From: Bifidobacterium asteroides
Lineage (GTDB): Bacteria > Actinomycetota > Actinomycetes > Actinomycetales > Bifidobacteriaceae
Direction of reading: 5' to 3'
Assembly (NCBI RefSeq): GCF_003202755.1
Contig: NZ_QGLK01000005.1
Location: 62,001-126,000 of the forward strand
Length of the DNA stretch: 64,000 nucleotides
The notes under the pieces were generated by a model that did no database searches, was not told where the DNA came from, and saw only the letters and a list, made by a program, of their open reading frames with translations. Below, piece by piece: positions 1 through 8,560 of this stretch. Made by a program: the position numbers and the translations under genes. How positions within the stretch are numbered: the stretch's first letter is position 1; each line of letters begins with the position of its first letter.

Positions 1-436
1 TGTTGTCAGCCGGCTCGATGCTGGTCTTGGGCAGGGTCACCTCCAGGGTGCCGTTGGCATAGTGGGCATGAATGTCCTCCTGGCGGACCTTGTCACCTAC
101 ATAGAAGCTGCGGGAGCAGGACCCGGTGTAGCGCTCACGCCGAATCCACCGGCCCTGGTCATCCTTGTCGCCCTGGTCACTGTTCTTCTGGGCGGAGACA
201 ATCAGGTAGCCATCCTCCAGACGCAGACCGATGTCCTTCTTGTCGAAGCCGGGCATGTCGATGGAGAGCTGGTACTGTCCATCCTTCTCACGTACATCCG
301 TGTTCATCAGGGGGCTGTTCAGCGCGTTCTTGGCGCCCTGACCCTGCCGACGCCCGTCACGCCAGTTGTTGAAGAAGGGATCATCGAAGAAGTCGCCGAA
401 GATCGAATTGTTCATCAATGCGGGAAACATAGCCAT
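1..436 (-). CDS. hsp20: Hsp20 family small heat shock protein (C-terminus outside window)
   Basis: ATP-independent holdase chaperone of the alpha-crystallin family, which binds unfolding proteins in the cytoplasm. The reading frame starts MAMFPALMNNSIFGDFFDDP, a typical aromatic-rich N-terminal arm. An alpha-crystallin domain follows from about residue 45 (DVREKDGQYQLSIDMPGFDK), ending in the family signature NGTLEVTLPK near residue 137. The last few residues lie beyond the left edge of the window. The start ATG is preceded by an AGGAG-like site about ten bases upstream. A HAIR inverted repeat lies about 150 bp upstream, so control by the repressor HspR is likely. gdhA diverges from it. Confidence 0.93.
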   Translation of the reverse strand, partial: MAMFPALMNNSIFGDFFDDPFFNNWRDGRRQGQGAKNALNSPLMNTDVREKDGQYQLSIDMPGFDKKDIGLRLEDGYLIVSAQKNSDQGDKDDQGRWIRRERYTGSCSRSFYVGDKVRQEDIHAHYANGTLEVTLPKTSIEPADN

Positions 437-821
437 AATCGCATCTCCTGATTCTGTAAGTCAATAGTTTTCGCAGACCGGAATCTCAGGCGGACATCCT
501 GACCTGTCCTCCCGGGCTCCCTGCCCTTCACTTTGTCCAAACCGCGGGCTGGGGGTTCCATGCCCGATGTTCACCCAAGGAATAAAAAGTTGAGTCATAG
601 AGACTCAACTTTCGCTAGCAGCCTTGATTGCTCATCCTTGCTCTCTCATTCTTCGGGCCTTGAACGACCACATGTCAGACATTACGGGCCAAAATTCTTG
701 TGACGTAACTTTGAGGCATTTACCATAGGATAAGATTCCGCCAGCCCCCGTAGGCTCTTGAGGGCGGACCCAATCGTGTGTGGACCGGACGGACCGGCCA
801 TTCCTAGTCAAAGGAGCTCAG
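437..821. other. Divergent intergenic region hsp20/gdhA
   Basis: This 385-base stretch separates the divergent hsp20 and gdhA genes and holds no convincing gene. It contains the HAIR repeat described separately. An AAGGAG ribosome binding site at 811-816 sits five bases before the gdhA ATG. A TTGTGA hexamer at about 699 could be a -35 box for gdhA, but the matching -10 box is weak, so no promoter is called. Confidence 0.6.
589..609. promoter_or_regulatory. HAIR operator (HspR binding site)
   Basis: The sequence is GTTGAGT, seven bases, ACTCAAC. It matches the HspR-associated inverted repeat CTTGAGT-N7-ACTCAAG except for the outermost pair, and the perfect arms extend to ten bases (AAAGTTGAGT/ACTCAACTTT, 586-612). 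HspR is the MerR-like repressor of heat-shock genes in actinobacteria. The site lies upstream of both hsp20 and gdhA. Hsp20 is the expected target. Confidence 0.88.
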
Positions 822-2168
822 ATGCTCACCAACGAATACATCAAGCGCGTCTACCAGCAGGTTGAGAAGCGCGACGGCGACCAGCCGGAATTCCTGCAGG
901 CTGTGCGTGAAGTTTTCTCCAGCCTGGAGCCCGTGGTGGAGCGGCATCCCGAGTATGAGGCCAACGGCGTTCTGGAGCGCCTGGTCGAGCCCGAGCGTGC
1001 GGTCAAGTTCCGCGTGGCCTGGACCGATGACCAGGGCCATGTCCAGGTCAACCGCGGCTACCGGATCCAATTCAATTCGGCCATCGGCCCATACAAGGGC
1101 GGCCTGCGCTTCCACCCGACCGTGACCGAGTCGGTCATCAAGTTCCTGGGCTTCGAACAGATTCTGAAGAATTCGCTGACCGGGCTGCCCATGGGCGGCG
1201 CCAAGGGCGGATCCGACTTCGACCCCAAGGGCCGTTCGGATGCCGAGGTCATGCGTTTCTGCCAGGCCTTCATGACCGAGCTGCAGCGCCACATCGGGCA
1301 ATTCACCGATGTGCCGGCCGGCGACATCAACGTGGGATCGCGCGAGATCGGCTACCTGTTCGGCCAGTACAAGAGAATACGCGACGAGTACTCGGGCGTG
1401 CTGACCGGCAAGGACCTGACCTTCGGCGGCTCCCTGGCCAGGACCGAGGCCACGGGATACGGCCTGTGCTACTACACCCAGGAAGCCCTGCAGACGCTGC
1501 GCAAGGATTCCTTCCAGGGCAAGACCGTCGTCATCTCCGGTTCGGGCAACGTGGCCATCTTCGCCACCGAAAAGGCCCAGCAGTTGGGCGCCAAGGTGGT
1601 GACGGCATCCGATTCCAACGGATACGTCTACGATCCCAACGGGATCGACCTCGAGGTCGTCAAGGACATCAAGCTGGGTCACCGCGGCCGAATTCGCGAG
1701 TATGCGGACCGCGTGGACTCCGCTGAGTACCACGAGGGCTGCAAGGGCGTTTGGACTGTGCCCTGCGACATCGCCCTGCCCAGCGCCACACAGAACGAGA
1801 TCGACGAAGAATCCGCAAAGACCCTGGTCGCCAATGGATGCACCGTGGTCTGCGAGGGCGCCAACATGCCATCCACCCCGGAAGCCATCCAGGTCTATCA
1901 GGATAACAAGGTGCTCTACGGGCCTGCCAAGGCCGCCAATGCCGGCGGCGTGGCAGTCTCCGGTCTGGAGATGAGCCAGAACTCGCTGCGCCTGCAGTGG
2001 ACCTTCGACGAGGTGGACCAGCGGCTCAAGGACATTATGACTGGAATCTTCCAAAAGTCCTACCAGGCTTCCAAGGAATATGGTCATGAGGGCGACCTGA
2101 TGCTGGGCGCCAATGTGGCCGGCTTCACCAAGGTGGCCGATGCCATGGTGGCCCAGGGCATCCTCTGA
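822..2168 (+). CDS. gdhA: NADP-specific glutamate dehydrogenase
   Basis: Catalyses reductive amination of 2-oxoglutarate with ammonia to glutamate, the main route of ammonia assimilation when ammonia is plentiful. The 448-residue product matches the hexameric bacterial GdhA length (about 447). It carries the substrate motif PMGGAKGGSDFDPKG with the catalytic lysine, PAGDINVGSREIGYLFGQYK, and a Rossmann segment VVISGSGNVAIF. The ATG at 822 is chosen over an in-frame ATG 42 bases upstream because a clean AAGGAG lies five bases before it and the family starts there. The gene is monocistronic, with a strong hairpin just after the stop. Confidence 0.97.
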   Translation: MLTNEYIKRVYQQVEKRDGDQPEFLQAVREVFSSLEPVVERHPEYEANGVLERLVEPERAVKFRVAWTDDQGHVQVNRGYRIQFNSAIGPYKGGLRFHPTVTESVIKFLGFEQILKNSLTGLPMGGAKGGSDFDPKGRSDAEVMRFCQAFMTELQRHIGQFTDVPAGDINVGSREIGYLFGQYKRIRDEYSGVLTGKDLTFGGSLARTEATGYGLCYYTQEALQTLRKDSFQGKTVVISGSGNVAIFATEKAQQLGAKVVTASDSNGYVYDPNGIDLEVVKDIKLGHRGRIREYADRVDSAEYHEGCKGVWTVPCDIALPSATQNEIDEESAKTLVANGCTVVCEGANMPSTPEAIQVYQDNKVLYGPAKAANAGGVAVSGLEMSQNSLRLQWTFDEVDQRLKDIMTGIFQKSYQASKEYGHEGDLMLGANVAGFTKVADAMVAQGIL

Positions 2169-2183
2169 GATAGGCTCTAGATA

Positions 2184-2238
2184 GCGCAATAAGGGGTTCG
2201 ACCCGCTGAAATTGCAGGTCGGACCCCTCTTATTGTGC
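2184..2238. terminator. Bidirectional terminator between gdhA and the GH2 gene
   Basis: The arms GCGCAATAAGGGG and CCCCTCTTATTGTGC form a long stem between two convergent genes, so it can end both gdhA (plus) and the GH2 operon (minus). One base is bulged and one pair is a wobble. The A/T-rich outer stem provides a U-rich tail in both directions. Confidence 0.8.
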
Positions 2239-2256
2239 TTTAGCGGACAGCAGGAC

Positions 2257-4935
2257 TCAGGCGACCAGCTGGTCGATGACCTCGGGATCAATCCTCTGAC
2301 GCGGGTTGAAGTCCTTGGAGCCAAGATACCGATAGATGCTGGTCTGAAGGGCCCGAGCCTCCGGATATTCAGTCAGATTCTGCAGGCCCATGGAGGAGAG
2401 CAGAAGCCGGCCCTTACCGCAGCGGCATTCCAGCAGCTGTGTCATAGGTCGCAAGTAAGCGTAGCTGTCCATCTCAGTGATGATGGATTGGTAGCGATCA
2501 GGCAGGATGATGGCCCGCTGGGTGGCCATGGGCCACCACTGCCAGTCAGTATGCCAGTCGGTCGGAAAATCGGCAAAAACAGGGTGGTCGGCTTGAATGA
2601 ACTGCCCCATGGTGCCGCTCTGGTCCTTGAATGTCCCCACTGACCAGAAGTCCGTGGAGAAATGGGCCTGAACGGATCTGGGCAGGGACTTGGCCGTGGA
2701 GTCAGGACTCAGATAGACTGTGCCTCCCTGGTCCAGGACCCGACGCGCCTGTTGGTCAAACCTCCTGGCCTCGTACAGACCGCCTGGCCGTTCAGGCTTG
2801 CTGTCCCGGTAGACCCAGACCGGATAGACATTGGTCACGCCGTCGATCTCCAAACTCAGACGGCAGCGTTGGTTGCCTTCAACGCCGTCCAGAGGCAGTT
2901 CGAAGGCTCCAAGATCGGTCAGCTTGCCCACCGGACAGGCGACCTGACGGAAGACACGCTCCAGATCAACCCCCTGGCCCTGCAACCGCAGCCGAAGATC
3001 ACCCTGCAGCGTGCGTCGGCCGTAGTTGGCCACTTTGACCGTCCCTGAGAGCTTCTCCTGGCTGGTATAGGCATAGCGATCCATGACTGCCAGCGGCAAC
3101 TGGTCGGTAAAGAAGGACCGGAAGCGTTCAGGACGGGCGAAGGGAAACCGCTTGGGGTGCAGATGGGCATCCATCATGCCCACCAGAGCCGTGCCCTGTC
3201 CGGGAAAGTCCTGCAGACCCAGCAGCGAAAGTCCCGACATGGAGGGGGTCCGCAGCACGGACTCCACCTCCTCCCGGTAGCAGATCCGCGACAGTTCTCC
3301 TGTAGCGGCCACCCAGTCCAGCCAAGTGCTCTGATCCAGGCCCGATTCATGGACCCTGTCACGAATCATTGCGTAATTGTCAGGACGGGTGACCCCGGTG
3401 AATTCTTCAATCTCTCGGAAATCTGGCAGCACTTCATACTGGCCGACCTCGAAGCCATAGACCGGCACTGAGCACTCTTCGCGGACTGCCCGCACGGAGT
3501 CCTCGAAATTGTGGGCAGTGCCCGGATGAACCGCGTTGGTGGACCCGCGCATGTTTGCGAAGCAGCAGCGCAGGTCATGGCCCTTGTAGGACTCTGAGGT
3601 GTAGACCTCATTGCAGTTGTCACTGCCCAGCTGACCATAGTGGGGGTTGGAGGAATTGGCATAGAGCCGGGTGTCGTCAATGCTCCGGGCATCCTCGACC
3701 AGCTGAGCCATGCGCTGGTGGCCGGTCACATCCGCAGACAGCTCATTGCCCAGGGTGAGCATGACAAAGGAGGGGTGGTTGGCCAGGAAGAGCAGCGTCT
3801 GCTCCAGTTCGGTGCGATAGTAGCGGTAACTTTCATCCTCCTGGAAGGCGTGTTGGTGGTCCCAGTGGGAGAGCTCGGGCTGCATCATCATCCCCATCCG
3901 GTCCGCCGCGATGAAGGCTGCTTCGGGCGGGCAGTGTGAATGGAAGCGGACCATATTTACTCCGTATGACCGGTAGGCCTCCAAAATACGAATCCAAGAG
4001 CCCACGTCCATGGGCGGGAAGCCGGTCTGCGGAAATTCAGCGCAATTGGCCTCGCCCCGCAGGAAGAAGGCCCTGCCGTTCAGAGCCAGTCTCCCCTGCT
4101 CATCAGCTGCGAAGTCGCGGATGCCGAAGTCCGTACTTACCCGCGAGAGCACCCTGGATCCGTCTGGCGCCAGAAGTTCAACTGTTATGCCGTGCAGACA
4201 GCCCTGGTATTCGTCCCAACGATCCGCATGGACATCAAGCGGCAGATCGGGCCAGGTCAGTGTTCGCCGCCCAGATTCCAGGTCTACAGCGACCTCCAGA
4301 GGCTGGGCCAGCGCATCGGAAGAGATCCGCAAGCGACCATGGAATCCTTGTCCCGAATCCACATCAGCTTCTACCGTCAGCGCATCGCCATGGGGATAGG
4401 CACGAACGCTATCTACAAAGGTGTCCTCCTCCACACGCAGGCTAATGTTTCCCAGAAGCCCGTTCCAGTTGGTCTGGGTGTGGTCAGTGGCGGTCGAGGA
4501 ATCCACGATGGCGTCATGAGGCATACCCTGGTAGGCGTTATCGGAATCCACTTGCAGCAGGTCATCGCCCGTTAGCAGTCCGGTCAGCTCGAAGACATGC
4601 GGCGTATTCAAGGTCTGAGGATGATAGGGCTCAACCAGGCGTTCTCCCACCCTGACCTCCAGGCGGCGAGCGCGCTCCACCTCGAAGAAGACCCTCCGCC
4701 CCGGCTGTGGAGACCATCTAATCTGTCGGGACAGCCTGACCGTCCCCTCAAAGGTGTGCCGCCTGGTCAGCCGAGAGCCGATGGGGCCGGTCTTGCCGCT
4801 GCCATAGTCAGCAGACAGCTCCTGATCATCGTGTCCGAGTCCGTTGGTGTCCAGCGTGCCCGGCAACAGGACGGTTCCCTGCAGCTCAGATGGGGACTGA
4901 ACCTGCCAGGCTCCAGTCAATGCAACCTTGATCAT
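2257..4935 (-). CDS. Glycoside hydrolase family 2 protein
   Basis: Probable cytoplasmic exo-glycosidase of the GH2 beta-galactosidase/beta-glucuronidase/beta-mannosidase group, 892 residues with no signal peptide. The N-terminal jelly-roll sugar-binding domain covers about residues 1-170, an immunoglobulin-like domain 170-275, and the TIM barrel about 280-580 (FFLRGEANCAEFPQ, YGVNMVRFHSHCPPEAAF). The acid/base glutamate is E398 in MLTLGNELS. The nucleophile is probably E496 in PVYGFEVGQYEV. The substrate cannot be told from the sequence. It overlaps the upstream DUF5107-TPR gene by four bases (ATGA), so the two are translationally coupled and probably act on the same glycan. The family assignment is firm; the sugar specificity is open. 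Confidence 0.9.
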   Translation of the reverse strand: MIKVALTGAWQVQSPSELQGTVLLPGTLDTNGLGHDDQELSADYGSGKTGPIGSRLTRRHTFEGTVRLSRQIRWSPQPGRRVFFEVERARRLEVRVGERLVEPYHPQTLNTPHVFELTGLLTGDDLLQVDSDNAYQGMPHDAIVDSSTATDHTQTNWNGLLGNISLRVEEDTFVDSVRAYPHGDALTVEADVDSGQGFHGRLRISSDALAQPLEVAVDLESGRRTLTWPDLPLDVHADRWDEYQGCLHGITVELLAPDGSRVLSRVSTDFGIRDFAADEQGRLALNGRAFFLRGEANCAEFPQTGFPPMDVGSWIRILEAYRSYGVNMVRFHSHCPPEAAFIAADRMGMMMQPELSHWDHQHAFQEDESYRYYRTELEQTLLFLANHPSFVMLTLGNELSADVTGHQRMAQLVEDARSIDDTRLYANSSNPHYGQLGSDNCNEVYTSESYKGHDLRCCFANMRGSTNAVHPGTAHNFEDSVRAVREECSVPVYGFEVGQYEVLPDFREIEEFTGVTRPDNYAMIRDRVHESGLDQSTWLDWVAATGELSRICYREEVESVLRTPSMSGLSLLGLQDFPGQGTALVGMMDAHLHPKRFPFARPERFRSFFTDQLPLAVMDRYAYTSQEKLSGTVKVANYGRRTLQGDLRLRLQGQGVDLERVFRQVACPVGKLTDLGAFELPLDGVEGNQRCRLSLEIDGVTNVYPVWVYRDSKPERPGGLYEARRFDQQARRVLDQGGTVYLSPDSTAKSLPRSVQAHFSTDFWSVGTFKDQSGTMGQFIQADHPVFADFPTDWHTDWQWWPMATQRAIILPDRYQSIITEMDSYAYLRPMTQLLECRCGKGRLLLSSMGLQNLTEYPEARALQTSIYRYLGSKDFNPRQRIDPEVIDQLVA

Positions 4936-7900
4936 GCTTTCCTCCCGGTGAGAATTGCCCTGTGGTCCAATTCATCAGTGAACAACCCGGCCTGAATATG
5001 GCCGGCATCCAGTTCCAGCACCTGCTTCAGGCACTCCCGAGCCTGGTCGATCTGCCCTATGCCGATGCGTGCCAGTGCCATCAGGTAGAGGCAATGAACC
5101 CGGTTCATACGGGTATAGTCCGCATCAAAAGTCAGGAAGTCGGGAAGGGAGACTGCGAAGTAGTCCTTCTCCACATGATCGTCCAAATGCTGCTCGCCAA
5201 AGTCCAGCAGCCGGTAGTAGCAGGCGTTGGCCGGACCCTGCTCGCCAAGAGCCTGGTGGGCCAGCCCCTGGAAAAGGACCATCTCAGCAGGCTGGTCGTT
5301 GTAATAGAGCGACTCCCCCACCTGCCCGGAGCCCAGGCAGGCCAGACGGAACTCCTGATCCGCAGCTTCCTTGTCACCTGCTGCTCGTCTGGCCAGCCCC
5401 AGATAGTAGTGAAGATCGTTGTCCTTCTGGCCTTCCAGTTTGCCTTCGCCCAGGTTCTCCGGATAGGTCATGGCTCGCTCCAGCAGGTCCGCAGCACGGT
5501 CCCAGTCCTGGGCCGCCATGGCATCCTTGGCCATTAGCTTCAGCGAGATTCGGTATTGGGCGGTGATTTTGCCCTCGCCGCCCTCCCAAGGATGGAAGCG
5601 CCGACTGCTCATGAGCTGATAGGCCCGTTCGTAGCTACCGGTCTGGTTGAGCAGACTTAGGTATTCGATATAGAGATCGTCCCTGCGGGCCACAACCTCC
5701 GGATGCTTTTCAAATTCCGTCAGTCGACGGGCAAAGCTCCAGCCCATCAGCCTATGAAGCTGATCCCGCTCCAGAAAGACCCGGGCATCTTCAGAATCCA
5801 ACCGCCAGGCGGTCTCGATTTCCTGGTCGGCGGCCTGCCAATCGTGTCGCTTGTTGCCGTAGGCAATGGCCAAGTTGCGGTGAACAGTGGCGAAGTCGGG
5901 GTCCAGTTGCCGGGAATGCTCCCAAAGCTTGATGGCCCGGTCCGTCAGAGACTTGTCGTAGTAGAGGCATCCCAGATAATATGCAGCCTTGGGACCATCG
6001 ACCGTGTCCATGGCCATCCGCAGCGGGGCGATATCATCCAGGGAATTGGGGAAGCAGTAGTCCGAAGGCGCCGCCTCAGCTGCCTGAAAGGCTTCAAGGG
6101 CCTGATCTTTCCGACCCAGCAGGTGCAGGTACCAGCCTTGGTAATAACGGACCATGGGCTGATGCTGATCGGCCTGGCCCAGCAGTTGCAGCGCCTCCTC
6201 ATAGGCGCCGAATGCCGCGTAGCCACGGGCCGCTCGCAGGAGGTTGAGGTAATCCCCGCGCATCAGTCTGGATAGTTCGTCCGGATCACCGCCTGCCAAG
6301 ACGCGCTCGTATCCGGATACGAAGTCGAACCGATCCAGGGCCAGGTTTTCGCGGACCACTTGGTCCGCCTGATCCTGCCTGCCCAGCCGACGCAGCAGAT
6401 AGGCCTTGAGCCCGCGAGCCCGAATATTGTCGGTGTTGCGGGTCAAAGAGCGCTGGACGAAGTCCAATGCCTGCTCCAACTGGCCGCGACATGCAGCGAT
6501 GCAGGACAGGCAGAAGAAGGCCCCTTCCTTTTGGGCATCATCCCAGGTGGCCTTGTAAAAGGCATCATAGGCCTCATCCGTTCGTCCTTGATAGTTCAAA
6601 GCGAGACCCAGATTGTAATGGGCCTCGGAATCATAAGGCTGGCTGTTGCGCCAGGTCAGCCGCTTGATGGCGGCGCGGAAGTGCTGCTCGGCTCCGGCGA
6701 AGTCGCCGCGTCGAAGCAGAAGTCGACCATAGGCGTTGTTGATGCGCGCATCACCGGGGTCACGCTTAAGCCCCTCCAGGTAGTAAGGATCAGGCCGGTA
6801 GGTGGCATGGCGGTACTGTTCCAGGTGCAGTCCGGTCAGCAGCAGCTCCTCGTTGGTGGCGATACGCTCCGGCTGATCGGCGGCCTGCGCCGGCTCGGGA
6901 ATCTTGCCTCCGGCGGGTGGCTGCGGACGATAGCTGACCAGGAGCCGTCCTTGAGCGTCCTCCACTCGAGCTGTCAATGCAGTGGCCGGACGATTGCCTG
7001 TCTCGAATTCGGCCCTGACTTGATTGTCGGGTCCAAGTGTGCCCTGCCACTGGTAAAGGACGGATCCGTCATCGGCAGCGACCTGGACGCGCGCATCCTT
7101 TTGAACCCGTGTGGCATAGACGGTGACTCGCCCTTGCCCGGCCTTCAGCCCCTGGGCCTCAATCCCCTCATGCTCGCCAGCGGCTCCGAAGGTCAGCTCG
7201 GGGCCAACTTCCAGGTTGAGGGCCGCATCCACGCTGGCGTTCTTGACCAGCCCAACCTGTTTGTAGGGCATGAAGTACTGGGTGAAGGCCTTGCCCTCGT
7301 AGGGCTTGAGCCAGGTGAAGTCAGGCTGGTTGTCGGTGAAGACCCCGGTCATCAGCTCCACGTAGGGGCCGTCGGCATCGGTCAGATTGCGATCCCAGGC
7401 GTGGCCGAAGTCCCCGCAGCCCCAGGTCCACTGCTTCTTGCCCGGGGAGATGTGATGGTCAGCCACATGCAGAATGCCCGCTTGCCGGGAAAAATCGTAG
7501 CCGCCGACGAAGTCATAGTCCGAATGGGCAGCCATATAGGAAGTGGGCACCGGCACGTTCTTGTAGCGGCTGATATCCACTCCCTGGGAATAGTCGTGCT
7601 TGTAGTAGGTTCCCGTGGCGATGGGATAGCGGGAGACGTCGCGCTTGCCGTGGTCCATGACTGCGGTGACATCGGGCGGCATGACGGTCCTGGTGTGCTC
7701 GTTGACCGCCACGGCCGGGTTGGCCCACCAGAGGAAGGATTGAGGCAGGGGCGTGCCGTTGTAGAGCCGGGCCGAGATTTCGATGACGCTGACCCCGGGA
7801 TGCAGGGCGATGGTGGTGGTGACCTGGGTGCCGTATATGCGGTCGGTATCATGGCAGACCACCGCCTTGCCACCGTCCGGCAGATCCTTCAGCGTACAGT

Positions 7901-8297
7901 CCACCGGAAGGAAGGTACTGGGCCGGTGGTGCTGCGGCCAGTTGAACTCGATGCCCCCGGAGATCCAAGGGCCGGTCAGGCCTACCAGAGCAGGCTTGAT
8001 GACCCGGTTGCGGTAGACGAAGTCATAGTCGTTGGTCTTGTCCCGAGCATACTGAATGCGTCCGCCCAGCTCAGGCAAGACGGTCACCTCCAGGTATTCA
8101 TTCTCCAGGATGACCGCCTTGTAGTCCTGATCCTTGCATTCATCCGAGATGGTCTCGATGACCGGGTAAGGATAGACCCGTCCCGAAGAGCCCTGATAGA
8201 CTCGATTTTCGATAAATTGCGGATTCTTGTCCGGTTTTCCGATCCCGTAGGTTGGAATAGTAAGCTCTGTGACTTTCACTGTGACGCCCATGGTCAT
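4932..8297 (-). CDS. DUF5107 domain protein with C-terminal TPR repeats
   Basis: Large cytoplasmic protein of 1121 residues without a signal peptide or membrane segments. Residues about 40-370 resemble DUF5107, a beta-rich domain that I recall as related to galactose-mutarotase-like sugar-binding folds (motifs LPELGGRIQYARDK, GGIEFNWPQHHRPSTF, FLWWANPAV). A linker beta domain follows. From about residue 490 to the end come many tetratricopeptide units (for example INNAYGRLLLRRGDFAGAEQ and YYLGCLYYDKSLTDRAIKLW). It is the first gene of an operon with the GH2 enzyme. A role in glycan recognition or processing is inferred from this linkage only. Two in-frame ATGs six bases apart follow an AAGGGG; either could be the start. 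Confidence 0.85.
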   Translation of the reverse strand: MTMGVTVKVTELTIPTYGIGKPDKNPQFIENRVYQGSSGRVYPYPVIETISDECKDQDYKAVILENEYLEVTVLPELGGRIQYARDKTNDYDFVYRNRVIKPALVGLTGPWISGGIEFNWPQHHRPSTFLPVDCTLKDLPDGGKAVVCHDTDRIYGTQVTTTIALHPGVSVIEISARLYNGTPLPQSFLWWANPAVAVNEHTRTVMPPDVTAVMDHGKRDVSRYPIATGTYYKHDYSQGVDISRYKNVPVPTSYMAAHSDYDFVGGYDFSRQAGILHVADHHISPGKKQWTWGCGDFGHAWDRNLTDADGPYVELMTGVFTDNQPDFTWLKPYEGKAFTQYFMPYKQVGLVKNASVDAALNLEVGPELTFGAAGEHEGIEAQGLKAGQGRVTVYATRVQKDARVQVAADDGSVLYQWQGTLGPDNQVRAEFETGNRPATALTARVEDAQGRLLVSYRPQPPAGGKIPEPAQAADQPERIATNEELLLTGLHLEQYRHATYRPDPYYLEGLKRDPGDARINNAYGRLLLRRGDFAGAEQHFRAAIKRLTWRNSQPYDSEAHYNLGLALNYQGRTDEAYDAFYKATWDDAQKEGAFFCLSCIAACRGQLEQALDFVQRSLTRNTDNIRARGLKAYLLRRLGRQDQADQVVRENLALDRFDFVSGYERVLAGGDPDELSRLMRGDYLNLLRAARGYAAFGAYEEALQLLGQADQHQPMVRYYQGWYLHLLGRKDQALEAFQAAEAAPSDYCFPNSLDDIAPLRMAMDTVDGPKAAYYLGCLYYDKSLTDRAIKLWEHSRQLDPDFATVHRNLAIAYGNKRHDWQAADQEIETAWRLDSEDARVFLERDQLHRLMGWSFARRLTEFEKHPEVVARRDDLYIEYLSLLNQTGSYERAYQLMSSRRFHPWEGGEGKITAQYRISLKLMAKDAMAAQDWDRAADLLERAMTYPENLGEGKLEGQKDNDLHYYLGLARRAAGDKEAADQEFRLACLGSGQVGESLYYNDQPAEMVLFQGLAHQALGEQGPANACYYRLLDFGEQHLDDHVEKDYFAVSLPDFLTFDADYTRMNRVHCLYLMALARIGIGQIDQARECLKQVLELDAGHIQAGLFTDELDHRAILTGRKA

Positions 8298-8314
8298 CAG
8301 CCCCTTGTCTGCTC

Positions 8315-8336
8315 AGCAAAACTGTATATATTTGCT
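8315..8336. promoter_or_regulatory. Inverted repeat upstream of the DUF5107-GH2 operon
   Basis: AGCAAA and TTTGCT arms are separated by ten A/T-rich bases. The repeat lies 18-39 bases before the DUF5107 start codon, next to TATATA, which could be a -10 box on the minus strand (weak TTCCGA -35, spacing 18). It is a candidate operator; the bound regulator is unknown. The wider 8298-8474 stretch is clearly more A/T-rich than the surroundings, as expected for a promoter region. Confidence 0.4.
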
Positions 8337-8474
8337 CTCAGTCTATAGTCGGAATCGGCCCTCGGAACTGCATAAATTGTTTGAAAATATTAAAAAATTG
8401 CTACTAAACAGTATGGCTGACCAGCACTTGTTGAACTCGGGACGATTGCAGAAAATGGCCGAATGCATATACAT

Positions 8475-8509
8475 GTAGGGGATCGGCCCATCACGGACCG
8501 ACCCCCTAC
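8475..8509 (-). terminator. Probable terminator of the ABC exporter operon
   Basis: A 12-base stem (GTAGGGG-TCGG type arms, one wobble when read on the minus strand) lies about 50 bases past the end of the exporter operon. The downstream tail is only moderately U-rich. Confidence 0.6.
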
Positions 8510-8560
8510 ACTGGCGTTCGCTTAATGCCTGATCATGCCTTTCTGCAATCCTGGAGAGCC

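Noticed and set aside
804-2324. Long antisense open frame opposite gdhA
   Set aside because: It mirrors a real gene with strong codon bias and shows no homology or ribosome binding site; high GC makes such frames common.
6360-8348. 662-residue open frame opposite the DUF5107-TPR gene
   Set aside because: Shadow of the real gene; the DUF5107 and TPR motifs are clear on the other strand.
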